From: Lanius collurio
Taxonomy: Eukaryota; Chordata; Aves; Passeriformes; Laniidae
Assembly: GCA_020086605.1 (NCBI GenBank)
Contig: JACBWW010000002.1
Coordinates: 22,433,405-22,497,404 of the forward strand
Direction: 5' to 3'
DNA length: 64,000 bases
Below the pieces are notes generated by a model. The model worked only from the letters and a program-made list of their open reading frames with translations, had not been told where the DNA came from and did not search any database. Both the position numbers and the translations under genes were made by a program. Positions 50,640 to 62,193 of the stretch are shown one piece after another (within the stretch, counting starts at the first letter, position 1; each line of letters opens with the position of its first letter).

Positions 50640-51230
50640 ATCAGCTCTAGGCTTCTTTTTACTCAGTGGAAGAAAACTTCAGTCAGATAATTTTTTAAAC
50701 ACACATAAACTCTTAAAATTCTCATTGGAAGAATTAGCCAGATAACTTGCTGTAAATATGAGGAGGTGAGAAAAGAAGTAAATGAAAGGGGTTGGGGGCC
50801 AGATTATTTTTATTTTTTAATTTACATTCAACAGGAGAAAGATTTATGCATGAGATGCAAATGGCTATGCATTATTTACACATCTGAAGAAAAACAAATC
50901 TTGACTGTAAATGCTTAGAGGGCATATTTTTAAATATGAAAGTGGTAACATTTTTATAATGTTTATAACTCCCACACTGTTTAAAGGAGATTAAATTGGG
51001 GAAAAATGAGCCCTTTTATTTAAATTATAGAGTCTTCACTAAATATTAGGGCAAAAATCAAATACAAACATCTGTGTGTTTCTATACTTGAGAGTCTTTT
51101 AGAGCAATTTGTTCACCTTGCAGTTGGTCCTATCCAGAATATCCTAGTGGGTTAGCAACTGGAGAGGGCAACATCCAATTACAGCATTTCTGTTTCCATC
51201 GTGAAATATTATGCATGCCTTCAAACAATT
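50640..51230. other. Candidate regulatory block with POU-type motif cluster
   Basis: A repeat-free A+T-rich block. At 50846-50872 an octamer ATGCAAAT (50855-50862) is flanked by two ATGCAT words. The octamer is the classic POU-factor site. No coding potential; enhancer role is inferred. Confidence 0.3.
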
Positions 51231-54200
51231 AAGAAATGGAAGTACCATTTAAAAGCAAGTCAACTACATAAGCAGTCCAGATTAGGTAGTAGAATATATA
51301 TAACCTGTAGCTGAACACTCCGCTGAGAATGAGGTGAATAGCACTGAAGCCTGCAATGAATGAGCAAACAAAGCTAAAAAACAGGAAGAAAACAGTAAGA
51401 ATGTGAGAAAAATGAAGTAAGAGCAAGTGATGGTACCTAGAAGACACAGCATTGGCTAGCTGATACATATCACTCAACTGTGCATTTTCCAGTCCTCTTT
51501 GAAAAATTTAAAGGACTTCTCTTGTACTAGCACTGTTCAATCTTCTATGTATTCATTTCTGGAGGCAAAAAGCTATTATATATGTTTTTACCAAGAGAAA
51601 ATCAAGGTAATAAGACCTGAGTTATCAAATCTGTATATGTGCTTGACTCCTGTCAGCCTCTAAAACCTTTGATTATCTGCACCACAGACTCATTAACAAG
51701 CAAAGAGGTTTGTGTGCCTTCATGTCCTTGCCACTTTTGAAAAAGCGACTCGCAACACTGCCAACCAGAGGGGCTCCAAACTTGTGAGACTAAACTGCAC
51801 AAGGTGAAAAATAGCCATGGAATTGCCACTTTAGCTTGCTTTTTGACTCTGTGAGAGCTGCATGGAGGTTGTTCTTTTCCTTCAGCTGCCCTATATGAGA
51901 TGACCTTCGAGTCACCTTTCCTTCATCAGAGCACACCTCACCAGTGGGCATGCTAGAGTGAGACCTGAGTACACTAAAAGTGTTCTTGTAACACAGAGCA
52001 GTGACTGCCCACAGCAATCACTCTCAGGAAGCCCTGCCCACCACAGAAAGAAATCAGTGAGGGTCCAGACTGTGTCCTGCAGGAGGAGTCTTGCAAGCAC
52101 GTGTTTCGCAAACCAAATCAAAACTTTGATAGAGAACACAAAAAATTTAGCAGAGGGCTTAGAGAAGGAATGAGGGGCATTCCCTATCCTATTTCCTATT
52201 AAATCAGGCAAGGGAATTTCTTGTATGATTAAAAGTGGTCAAAATGAAAGGAAACCAAACCATTAGTCATGACCACTCACTTTTTGAATGTCAGTTCATA
52301 AATACTTTAAAACCAAGTGAGAAAGCACCCGTGTTTGCAGCCAAACACGTGGAGTGGGGTTTTGTGGTTGTGGTTTTATGGCTATCCACATGGCTAATTC
52401 ACATCCTGTTTTTGTTGATCTTTTAATATTTATGTCCAGATGCCACTGTAAGCTTCCAGATGTTTTTGCACAGACATCAAAAATGTTTGCATAACAATTA
52501 CCAAAATAAAGTTTGAGGCATTCTCAAAGGGCTGAGAATTACAAAAAAAAAAAAGTGGCTTTTGTTGCTAAAAGATTTAATTTTCTTTTTCTTCTCTATT
52601 TTTTATTCTATTATTACTACTATCTATTATTTTTCCTATTATTATTTCTTTTTAGACAATTTGTCTACTAACCAAAAGCAGAACCCAATCCATCTACTCT
52701 AAGCGTCCTGTTTAGCTGCTGCCTCTGAAAATTTTAGGTTTCTGATGTTGGGTGACTCCTACATTTTCTAGCAAGTACAAATATTTAAATACCTTCACAG
52801 GTGAGGATGATATATCCACATAACTAAATCATCCATTCAGTCTCCACTGACCATAGAGAACTCTATTCCTGAAGTTTAAGCCACAAATATTCCTCTGCAA
52901 AAGAGAAGAGACTGAAGGAGCAGGAGCTAGTGTGTGCCCGCTGGCCTTTTGAGTTCAGTCTTGAAGCAGTGAGCTCTCCCTTCCTGCCTGGTGACACAGC
53001 ATGGTCCCTCAGGAAGCTTCACAGTCATCCCTTGGGAAGGAGGTAGAAGTGAGCTGCCTGTCCAGCTCCACTTTCACTGCACCACAGTTCTGGATCACAA
53101 AAAGAGCTTGTTGTCCCATAGCATCTGATTCCAAAAATAGATGCGCAACTAAAACAGAGCCATTGTACTGCATTCAGGCTAATCAGGGAATTTTCTAACA
53201 CTTGCAAGTGTCCACAGGGAAGGGATTCCTAGGAAGTCAGTGCTGGATCACAGACAGGGATTCTTGATGAAATACAGACTGTATGGGTGGGATTTAGGTG
53301 GGCTTAAACTCTTCAAGTTATGTGTTCTGGCAACTATAAAGGAACCTCATGCTTCCCTGTGTTTCTATAGTATGTTGGGAAAAAAACCCCAAACACCTAA
53401 AAGCAAATGTAATCCAAGTGCCAAGTGTGAAGGAAAAGAAACAAAACCTACCTTAATGCTGGTATTTATATCATATGCTGCAACAACACAGCGAAAAAAG
53501 ACCTGTGTTCTTCTAGACTGAGATGACATAGGGAGGTGATTTGTTTAGCACTGATGCTGAAAGTGACAGTCCAGCCTCCAAGTTTGGTGGCTTCTGTGAG
53601 AGAAAACAGGCAGTCTTGTTCTTTATGTGCTAAGTGTTTGCTGCAGCACATATTTTGGTCCCAAAAATAGTCAACAAGAGTTTTGCCAGTGAGTTCAATG
53701 GGGCAAAGGTTTCCCTTCGGCCAGCAGCAGCTTTAGCCAACCAGAGTGCTCTTGTGAACTGGTGTGTCCCTGGATTTGCCCACAGAGCTCCACAGAGACA
53801 GAGGTGGGTGGAAAACACAACTGCAAGAGTTACATTTGTATTTAGCCAGCTACAAGTGAAATTACATCATAATGTACTCGGGGAAGGATTTTTCACTGAG
53901 AAACAAATATTAAAGTGTGAGAGTGTTTGTCAATATTTTCTGTTAATTGACTAAGGATTGGAAACATATATCTACGTCCCAGACAGCAGTGTGAAGATAG
54001 CCAACCACTCGAAACTGGTTTAGATACCAGAAGAAATATGTCTGCAGAAGCCTTATTTCAAACTCCCACTCAGTTAGAACTAGCTCAGGCATCTCCCTCA
54101 GTTACCTTGTAACCTGCAGTATATTCTGATGCTGCGACATGGAGAGAAATTGCAGAGAGCAAACAGCTGGGAAACCATAAGATAAATTTAAAGTTATTTT

Positions 54201-55141
54201 TCAGAAAAATATATGAGAACTTGCTAGAGAAAGTATTTCCTATGAACATCTTTCCTAGTCTCAGCTCAACTCTTTAGCTCAAAAATCATGTTAAGAAAAA
54301 AAAAAAAAGAAAAAGATAAAAGGATTAATCTGATTAGCATCAGGAAATCCATGCAGACATTATTCGGCACTGCTACTGTCAAATGTCTTCTTAAGTCCAC
54401 AAACTCAAACACAAAGACCTCTAAATTCAATCTGTGACCTTTAAAAGGCAAAACAAAACTAAACCACATCTGAAAACTGTGGGTCAGGTCTTCAGCTGTT
54501 GCAAAACACTGGTTTCCTTGAGTCCAGTGAAGCAAAGTTCCCACACATCAGCCACAAAAAGCTGTAATGAGTTGCACTAGTTATTGTATTCACTGAAATA
54601 AAGGAAGATCCTCACAAGCTTTCCTGGAATTGGTGATTCTCAGGCAAGTCATGTATCTTACCTAAATGATCTACCCCCAAAATTTAAGGACTTCATCTTA
54701 CAAACACAGCCACCTCTGGAAGCTGCACTGACTGTAGCTACTGCCAACACTGACCATGAAACTCCATTTTATGATTCTCAGCAGCAGAACCACCTATTCA
54801 CCTTTTGTTGCTTGGCATTTGCTTATGATTAGTCCAGAGTCAAGAGAAGGTTTTTTTTCCATAGCACTGGCTTGAAGCAAGTTGCATTTTTGTCTCTGTT
54901 TATTACAATTATTTTTTTATCTTCCCCTGCAACATCAGACTTTGATCACTGTCAGAGACTGATTAATGAGCAAGGTGGACATGAGATGTCCTCTGGGAAG
55001 GCAATTCTTATGATTCATTTACAGTGACATCTGTTTGCATCCTACTTTAAGGGCTCATTTCATCATACTGTAGTGGCCAAGAGGCATGTCCCTGGAAATC
55101 TATATTTGCCATTTGGGAAGCAAGACAAAACTTTACCTAGT
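51231..55141. other. Noncoding unique sequence with TTA-rich tract
   Basis: A T-rich tract with TATTATTAC-like units spans about 52575-52655. A fragment of the ancient archosaur repeat lies at about 53680-53715. No gene recognised. Confidence 0.5.
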
Positions 55142-55260
55142 CAGACTGCCAAGGGAAGTGATGGAGTTTAACCGTGAACAGGGTGGTAGTGCTGGGTTGA
55201 CAGTTGGACTAGATTATCTTAAAGGTCTTTTCCAACCTAGACAAATCTATAATTCTACTT
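55142..55260 (+). mobile_element. CR1 LINE 3'-end fragment
   Basis: It contains the CR1 hallmark TTGGACTAGATTATCTTAAA followed by GGTCTTTTCCAACCTAGAC, and ends in degenerate ATTCTA-type terminal repeats instead of poly-A. The upstream part (CTGCCAAGGGAAGTGATGGA, then GGTGGTAGTGCTGGGTTGAC) matches the CR1 3' region with an internal deletion. It is a 5'-truncated, inactive copy. Confidence 0.9.
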
Positions 55261-56439
55261 ATGACTATCTTCTTTGGTCTTGCCCAGTGCTCCCAACTTG
55301 CCATGGCAAGCAGTTCAACCAAGGCTCAAAATGAAGGGCATGTGCATATGCTAAAAAAAAACATGTGAATAGTTCACTTAGTAATGTTTTCTTCCTTTGT
55401 TTTATAGTGTTTCTGATAAACAGTGTTTAGCAATGAAAAATAAGTTTCACTATAGCATCAATAACCACAGAATTAAAGTGACTGAAGCTCCTTTAAATAA
55501 AGGACACCAAGGATGTACAGGCTCACCTGTAGCTGTGCATCAAAATTGCCCAAATTCTTCCTCCCCTTTGCCATTGCCACTTCTAGTCAGGCAAGAGGTC
55601 ATAAAAGAGGCCAAGCTGTACATGGTCTGGTAGGATAAATCTGCCTGGACAGTCACATGAAGGAAGGGAACCACACCTCTAGGCTGCAGTTCATAATCGT
55701 GTCTCTTTTAATCAGGAGTCTGTCCTGGCTGTATCACAGCATCAGGGTCTCTCTTCTGTGCCATGACCCTCAGGAGTCTTTCACGTGTGTTGAGCCCTGG
55801 CAGTACAGCTCAGGGGAGGGACCACAGCAGGGTCCTGTGCAAACACTGGAGGTATAGCCCAGGGCACAGAAGGTCAAGGGGGAAAGGACTGTGCAGCCCT
55901 CTGTTACAGCCCTAAATGGTTTATCTCTTATTTTCTTACAAGTCCAAAAAGGCATTTTAAAACTTTCAAGCAGGAGGGAAAAAAAAAGAAGGGATAAAAA
56001 ATAACTTTAATTGCAAATAGTGGCATAAAACCAGTGCCATTCAGTCAGCCTTTTTCTACCAGGTAGTAGCTTAACTGGCTGTTTTTAAAAATTATTGCCT
56101 TGCCCTGTTAGATTCAATATCTGTCACATGATTAATGTGCTGGTGTCTTATTAACTGCTGTGTTAGAGGAGCTGCTGTATTCACCACATCCCCTCTTCTC
56201 TCACCCCTTTTGCAAAAACCTCAGTGCAATCCTGCTGTCTGACTGGAGGGTACTGCACCTTCTGACTAAACATCCTGAAGAGCAAAGAATAACCATTTCT
56301 AAGTAATCCATCCCATAAATCAACCCTCACATTTTGTTCTGAGGTGGTGAGGGACTGTGCAAGTTCTCCCTGTGTTAACATTCACGAGACTATCTGTCTT
56401 CACAAAGAAGAATAGGAAAAAAGGGAGTGGGGGAGAAAT
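55261..56439. other. Noncoding unique sequence
   Basis: No gene or named repeat recognised. Confidence 0.55.
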
Positions 56440-56750
56440 CAGCAATGGCTAAATCATTCCAGCATCTGATTGATCTTATCTGGACCTCCCTGGCTGCAAA
56501 AATAATTTGAGACTGTTGAAAATTGCCACCTTATCTGATTGGTGGTCATACCAGCTGCTGTTTTATCGGGGCCCAGCTGGATGAGGAAAGGAGGACATGG
56601 CACGACCTTGGTATCTCAGCGCCTGACCTCAATATCTGATCAGTCGGGTGTCTCGCTGAGGCTGCCTCGGGATGCTGTGCATGTCCCCTCTGGCACCAAT
56701 TAGTTCAGAAGACATTTGCTTCACACCGGTGTTAGTCCCCAGCACACACG
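56440..56750. promoter_or_regulatory. Candidate enhancer: GATA / E-box / CCAAT cluster
   Basis: CTTATCT (AGATAAG on the minus strand) occurs at 56475-56481 and 56530-56536, with ATTGG, an inverted CCAAT core, right after the second (56538-56542). CAGCTG E-boxes lie at 56552-56557 and 56574-56579 with TTTATCG between them. Further TATCT words follow at 56612-56616 and near 56633. CpG dinucleotides persist at 56600-56670. The sequence is repeat-free and noncoding. GATA plus E-box arrangement is typical of GATA-factor/bHLH enhancers; activity is inferred. Confidence 0.35.
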
Positions 56751-58599
56751 CACGGCTCACATCCCAGCACAGCACTGCCCTGCCTGATCATGCTGCAGCA
56801 CCTGAGGTTTAAGATGCTTTTCTGTAAAGCTTTGGCAGCCCTTCTCCCAAAAAGCTTAGTTTGCAGGACTGCAGACAGCCAGCAACATGTCAGCATCCTG
56901 CTGGCACTGCAGGCAAGGCAAAGCAAGCCCCCCACACTGCTTTCATCGGCTTTGTGTAAGCTATCCAGTAATGTCCATCAGTACAAGGAATGTCACCAGC
57001 AGAGCAGCACACCACAGACACTGCCACAGACTGTAAAAGGGAGAAAATGGGTTTTGTTCCTTCAGACTGGAAATTGAAGGGAAAGTTTTTTACCCTAGCT
57101 CTAATAGCCATTAGCTGCATACCTGGGGAAGGCATTTCACCTGTCTGTGTTGAGACAAAGACAGAATTACACTTGTAAGAATCCCACAAGGCAAGGTTAC
57201 ACTGCCTGTTACCCCAGGGCTGTCCGTCAGTGCTGAAGAGGAGAAATTCCCCTTCCATTCCATTGGAGGGGCAGGGTGTCTGCACAGCACCTGTGATCCT
57301 CTACCCAAAGGAACAGTGAGTGAAACCCTATCCAGGCCTTCACCAGCCCTACTCTTCCTTTTCTCCTGCATTTTTCTCCTTGATGGATCTGCAGGAGAGC
57401 CTCCATCCTGACAAGATGCTGCAGGAATATATATTCTTTCGGGCAGGTCCCTGGGACATGGTCACCTCCCGTCCTGGCTGCTTGATCTTCCACAGTGGTG
57501 GATGCTCCTTCAGGAATTATCTCTCAAAACAGCAGTCATTTTTCTGTGCTGCCCTGTTCAACAAGCACAGTATGAACAGCATGCTGGGGGAAAAATATGA
57601 GCTTGACCCACCTGAGGTATCATAGACCAACATGAGAAAAGGTTGCAATAAGTGAAACCTGGAGCACAGAGAAATTAACCATTCAAGGAAGATCACAGAC
57701 ATGCTCTAGCATGTCATTTGAAAATTTATAGTTTCTGTTTCAGTTTATAGCTTTTAATTCCTTTATATGTGTACATTGGCTATACAGATTTTTTAAAAGG
57801 TTGAAACTAGAATCAAAGATTTTGATTCTCTTAAGCCTTTGGTGTGACCTTAATTTTCTTTTCTTTTTCCTGGAAATTACTATAAGTTTGTTTGTTCCTG
57901 TTCCATTCAACAGAATTTAATGCAGAATTTCTCATAAAAGAGCAACTTCCTTTCCAATTACCTCTATCCATCACCTCTGCTGCATTCAGTGACTGCCAAT
58001 AGGAACCATGGACGTGGTCTTTTCACACCAGAATTAAAGCCAGATTAAAATGCCTTTAAGGTAGAGCAAATCCTTACTTTATTTTGACAAAGAATATTTA
58101 GTGTATTTGGAGTCTGATTGTTTACTAAAAGAAACAGAGTGTGACAATACTTGTGGCTTGCAATAGCAATCTTATCAAGCAGGGCTGCCGGCTGCCCCTC
58201 GACTGCACACAGAGCACAATCCTGGACAACATTCCTGCACTCATGAGGACATTGCAGCAAATTCCAGTCCAAATAAAGCCTCAGAACAGATAAGCAATTC
58301 TACCTCCACACACACAGATGCATATGCACAAAAATGTCCCCATATCAGGACCTAGATAATAAACCCAAGGATGCAGCCAAGTGCATCTTGATTGACAATA
58401 GGTAACAGATTGCCTTAGTGTATTCTTTAGGAGAAGCAAAACATACAATTAAATAAAACTTGCTATTAAAAGCAACTCCCTTCCCCCCCGAAATAGATGT
58501 CAAACTCTGACTAGATAAATGTGGTATTTCAGGTGGAAAATTGAATGGACTTAACAGGAGTAATATGAACAGTTGGTCCTGGAAGAGCTTATAGACTGT
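56751..58599. other. Noncoding unique sequence
   Basis: Dense overlapping frames on both strands at 56790-57700 reflect a slightly G+C-richer composition. None shows a domain, and no single frame dominates. Confidence 0.5.
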
Positions 58600-59000
58600 A
58601 AACATTGCTCACTGCTGATGCTAACACAATGATAAATGTATCAAAATATTAGTATCAAAAGACTGTTGGAATAGATTTGCAATGTTGTGGAAAGCGTGAA
58701 GGGAGGTAGCTGTCCTTCCCGTGGCTTTATATTAATCTGGGTACTGGCTGATAGCAGGGGCCATGAGCACTATAATTAGATTTTGGAAATGTATATAGGG
58801 AGGAGGAAATGGAATAATTAAGGTAAGCTATCAGATGCCTGTCCTCATCCTTTTTAAACAAGCCAGAAATATACCCTGCACTCGTTCAGCATGCAACCTT
58901 CAAGGGGAAAGGTGTCAGACACTGTAATTGGTAGAACTTGAATGCTGCTGTACTGGTGTCCCTTTTTAAGGAAACCTATTTTCCACACTATAATTGATCC
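58600..59000. other. Candidate conserved noncoding element
   Basis: Repeat-free block with TATAATTAGATT, GAATAATTAAGG and TATTAATC homeodomain-type words. No coding potential; composition-based call. Confidence 0.25.
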
Positions 59001-59329
59001 AGCAAGGTTGTTATCTCATAATGCACACCTAGAGAGGTACTAAGAGGCCTGAAGGTAGGAAATAGCAGGACACTTCACAGCCTCTGTGCTGCACCCTCTC
59101 TGGGGGAACTCACTGCAGAGGCAATAGGCTATGTAGTGAAATTATACATATATGCATATGTATGTGTTTGGGACTTCCTTTTAAATGCATGGGTGAGGCA
59201 TAAAAGTGATAATGCGATGGTCTGACAGCTGAACCAGGTGAGCATTTGCTTCCCCTTCCGGGGTGCTGGTGAGTGAGAAAGCACCTGAAGGGCACACTGG
59301 CTTTTATTTAATTATCCTGCCCTCCTTAA

Positions 59330-59660
59330 ACAAAAGAGAACAGCCAGGGAACCTCAACAAACACACAGGAAAAGAATAATTTTGGTGTGGAAAATTATTT
59401 GACATTATTCTTAAATATTTAAAGGACACTGCCTGCTGGTTTGGAAATGCAGTGAATAATTTAATACTGTTTGACAGAATCTCTTTGGGTCAATTATTCA
59501 GTAAGTGGATTAATATATTCTGACTAAAACAAAGCACATTGCATTTTGGCGGGCATATCTCATTACATCACATATTCCATGTCACATTGCATTGCAGAGG
59601 ATGCCAGCATAAAAAAATGGGGCAACTTGAATTAAACAATGAAATCAGAATAATTTCCAA
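59330..59660. other. Candidate conserved noncoding element
   Basis: Repeat-free A+T-rich block with repeated AATAATTT words (near 59375, 59454 and 59650), TTAATATATTC and CAATTATTC. No coding potential; strongly enhancer-like in texture, but untested. Confidence 0.3.
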
Positions 59661-62160
59661 ATATTTTTCCAAACCTTTCTGTTCCTGACTGTTTTTCTAC
59701 CTGATCTGTCTATATTTATCTGCTGAAAATGGGCAATAACCCCAACAAGAGATCTGATCAATATATTTTTTTTAAAAATCTTGTTGGAAACTACCAGCAA
59801 CTCTTGACCTCATTATAACCCTAAGCATCTTATCTATACCAAACACTTTAATTTTAGAATAGCATCTTTAAAGCCCATGGGGAAGAGAGAGAGCATCTCT
59901 TGATGCTTGACAGCAATTCTCTGACATAGTCCAAAACAGATATGCTTATCAAATCATTCTGAGGAAAGCAGCTGCAATATAGGATCTCAAGGGTGGTGGA
60001 GATACAATATAGGTTAAAAAAAGAAGGATCCTTGGGATTTTGAGAGATATGTAGAAGGCTTCAGAGGAAACAGCTGTCTCACACCAGGGAGGATTTTGTA
60101 GATATAATTGGAATGCAGGGTCCTGCTTATGTTTCAAATCACCAACAGGCATACCTCCCTCTCCTGCACTTCCACTTTTCATTCTTCCCTAATATGCTCT
60201 GAAGAAACAGGTGGGACTTTACTTCCAAAATCCCACAGTGCTAGGTGTGGATGGAATTTATTTTAGTAAAGCTAATTAAAATTTGGAAATTTTATTTTGT
60301 GGGGAATTCTCAGATTCTTCAATGTTCCTTCATTAAAATGGGGATAAAAAATCAAAAATCTCATACCTTTACTGTGAAATAGAATATTCAAAAGCAATTC
60401 TATGGCTATGCATTTTTTATAATTGTAGTATGAATATTGCAACATGGTGTAAAACCCAAAACTATGCTGTAGAGGACAAATACTCAATGTTGTAGGAGTG
60501 ATCTGAGTATGACATGATATTTACTTCATTAAAGTGAGATATTTCTAAAACAGGCTTCCATTTCCTGCAGTCAGCATGTTCTGACTAAATCCCTTTACTA
60601 ACTTAAAACTGTAAAGATAAATATGCAAATATGCATATCTGAAGGTCTAAGTAAAATCAGAATAAAAATTGTTACAAAAATAAAAGCTACCTGCTCCTCT
60701 GCTCTCATGGCTGCGTTCAGCAAAATCTACTACTTAGAAAGGCTAGGATGGCACCTGGCCTTGTCCAGCAGCTGCTTTAGCAGAGCAAAGAGCACATCTA
60801 GGAAAAAAAAAATATGAGTTTTCTTCTGAACATTTCCTGGGGATGACTCTACAGGAATTTTTCTTTCCATACTTACAAATGCGAGCAGGGATGAGGTCAG
60901 GATAAAGCCCCAGAGAAGCTTGTAAGATTTGTTGTGAGGAGTCCCTGGATGTTTAATGCAGACCAACACCAAAATGTCCCCACTCTCACGTGCATCTTTT
61001 TCAGACTATCTGAACAATCTCTTCTCCAGAGCTGTATGGCAACTTGTCTTCTTCAGGTCCCCAGCATGAGGCCAGGAGTCCTTCCTGCAGTCCCAGCGTG
61101 CAAAACTGCTGAGGCCACAAGCAAACTGGCCTTCTCACACTCTTCAGGATCATGCAAAAAAAAAGGTCAAAGGCACTTCAAGAGAAAACACAAAACCTGA
61201 ACCAACCTTCAAAACCCAAAAGAAGCTGAGATAGGAAAATGGTCAGGCCTTTAGACTAGACAAATTTTCTTACCCATTTCTTTGTGTTTTGTGTTAGGGA
61301 TCGCAGTACAGCACAGTAATGCTGCATGCTGGTCATTTCAAACGTCCAAAATTGTTTTTCCTATTCTACTAATTGGGAAATGGAGGCAAAGGGAAAGTCA
61401 TCAATCTAAGAGCTTAGAGGTTAGTGTCACAAACCTACACAGAGCTTGCAGCATTAACTGTTGGCAAGGTTTGAGGTTGGAGTGGCTGACATGAAGCCCT
61501 CAGATCTGCACTGACAGATGGCAGTGCTTCCAGAAACAAACTTCCACATTCCAGATACCCCCCAAGGAGCTCCTTTGAACCAAGGTAACTAGTAGCAAGC
61601 ACTGATGAAAAGGTACAGCCTGGGTTCTCCTTCAGACTATTCAGTAATAAACATTAATATTGAAAACCCCATATCCACCTAAAAATGCATAACATCAAGG
61701 CCTCCTATCCTTGACTTTTATGCACATAACTTCACTCTGAGTCAGCTTCATTAAGCCTAGCTGAATAATTTGAATTCTCAAGTGTTTGGAGGGTTGAGAA
61801 TTGAATAAACATAGCAGAAAACTCACGTATCCTACTTACATTTTTAAAACATGTACTTCCAAAGAGATGTTACAAGAAATATATTAAAGACAATAGTTCA
61901 ATAGGCTGAGATGAGAAAACATATGCTACCAGGAATCTCATCTGATGTATGAGAGGTATTAAAGCATAGGGAAATGCAATTGAACTAATTCCTAAATTTT
62001 CTAAATTCTATCATGTCACACTGAAAGCAGACAAAAATTTATTACACAGAGGGTTAAAATATACATGCATATATATACACTCACACATACATATACATTG
62101 AACAGCTCCTGTAGGCAGAGGCAGAAGGTACTGTGTGGCCCCTCTGACATGTGGAGGGAC
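59661..62160. other. Noncoding unique sequence
   Basis: No gene recognised. Short AT/AC alternating patch at about 62058-62098. Confidence 0.55.
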
Positions 62161-62167
62161 AGAGGCT

Positions 62168-62193
62168 GGGGTGGGGTGGGTAAGGGAGAGGGG
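62168..62193 (+). other. G-quadruplex motif
   Basis: Five G-tracts of three or four G (62168-62171, 62173-62176, 62178-62180, 62184-62186, 62190-62193) are separated by loops of 1, 1, 3 and 3 bases. That satisfies the usual intramolecular quadruplex pattern with one tract to spare. Confidence 0.9.

Noticed and set aside
56790..57700. Cluster of overlapping frames as a multi-exon gene
   Set aside because: Frames overlap on both strands with no dominant one and no consistent acceptor/donor pairs.
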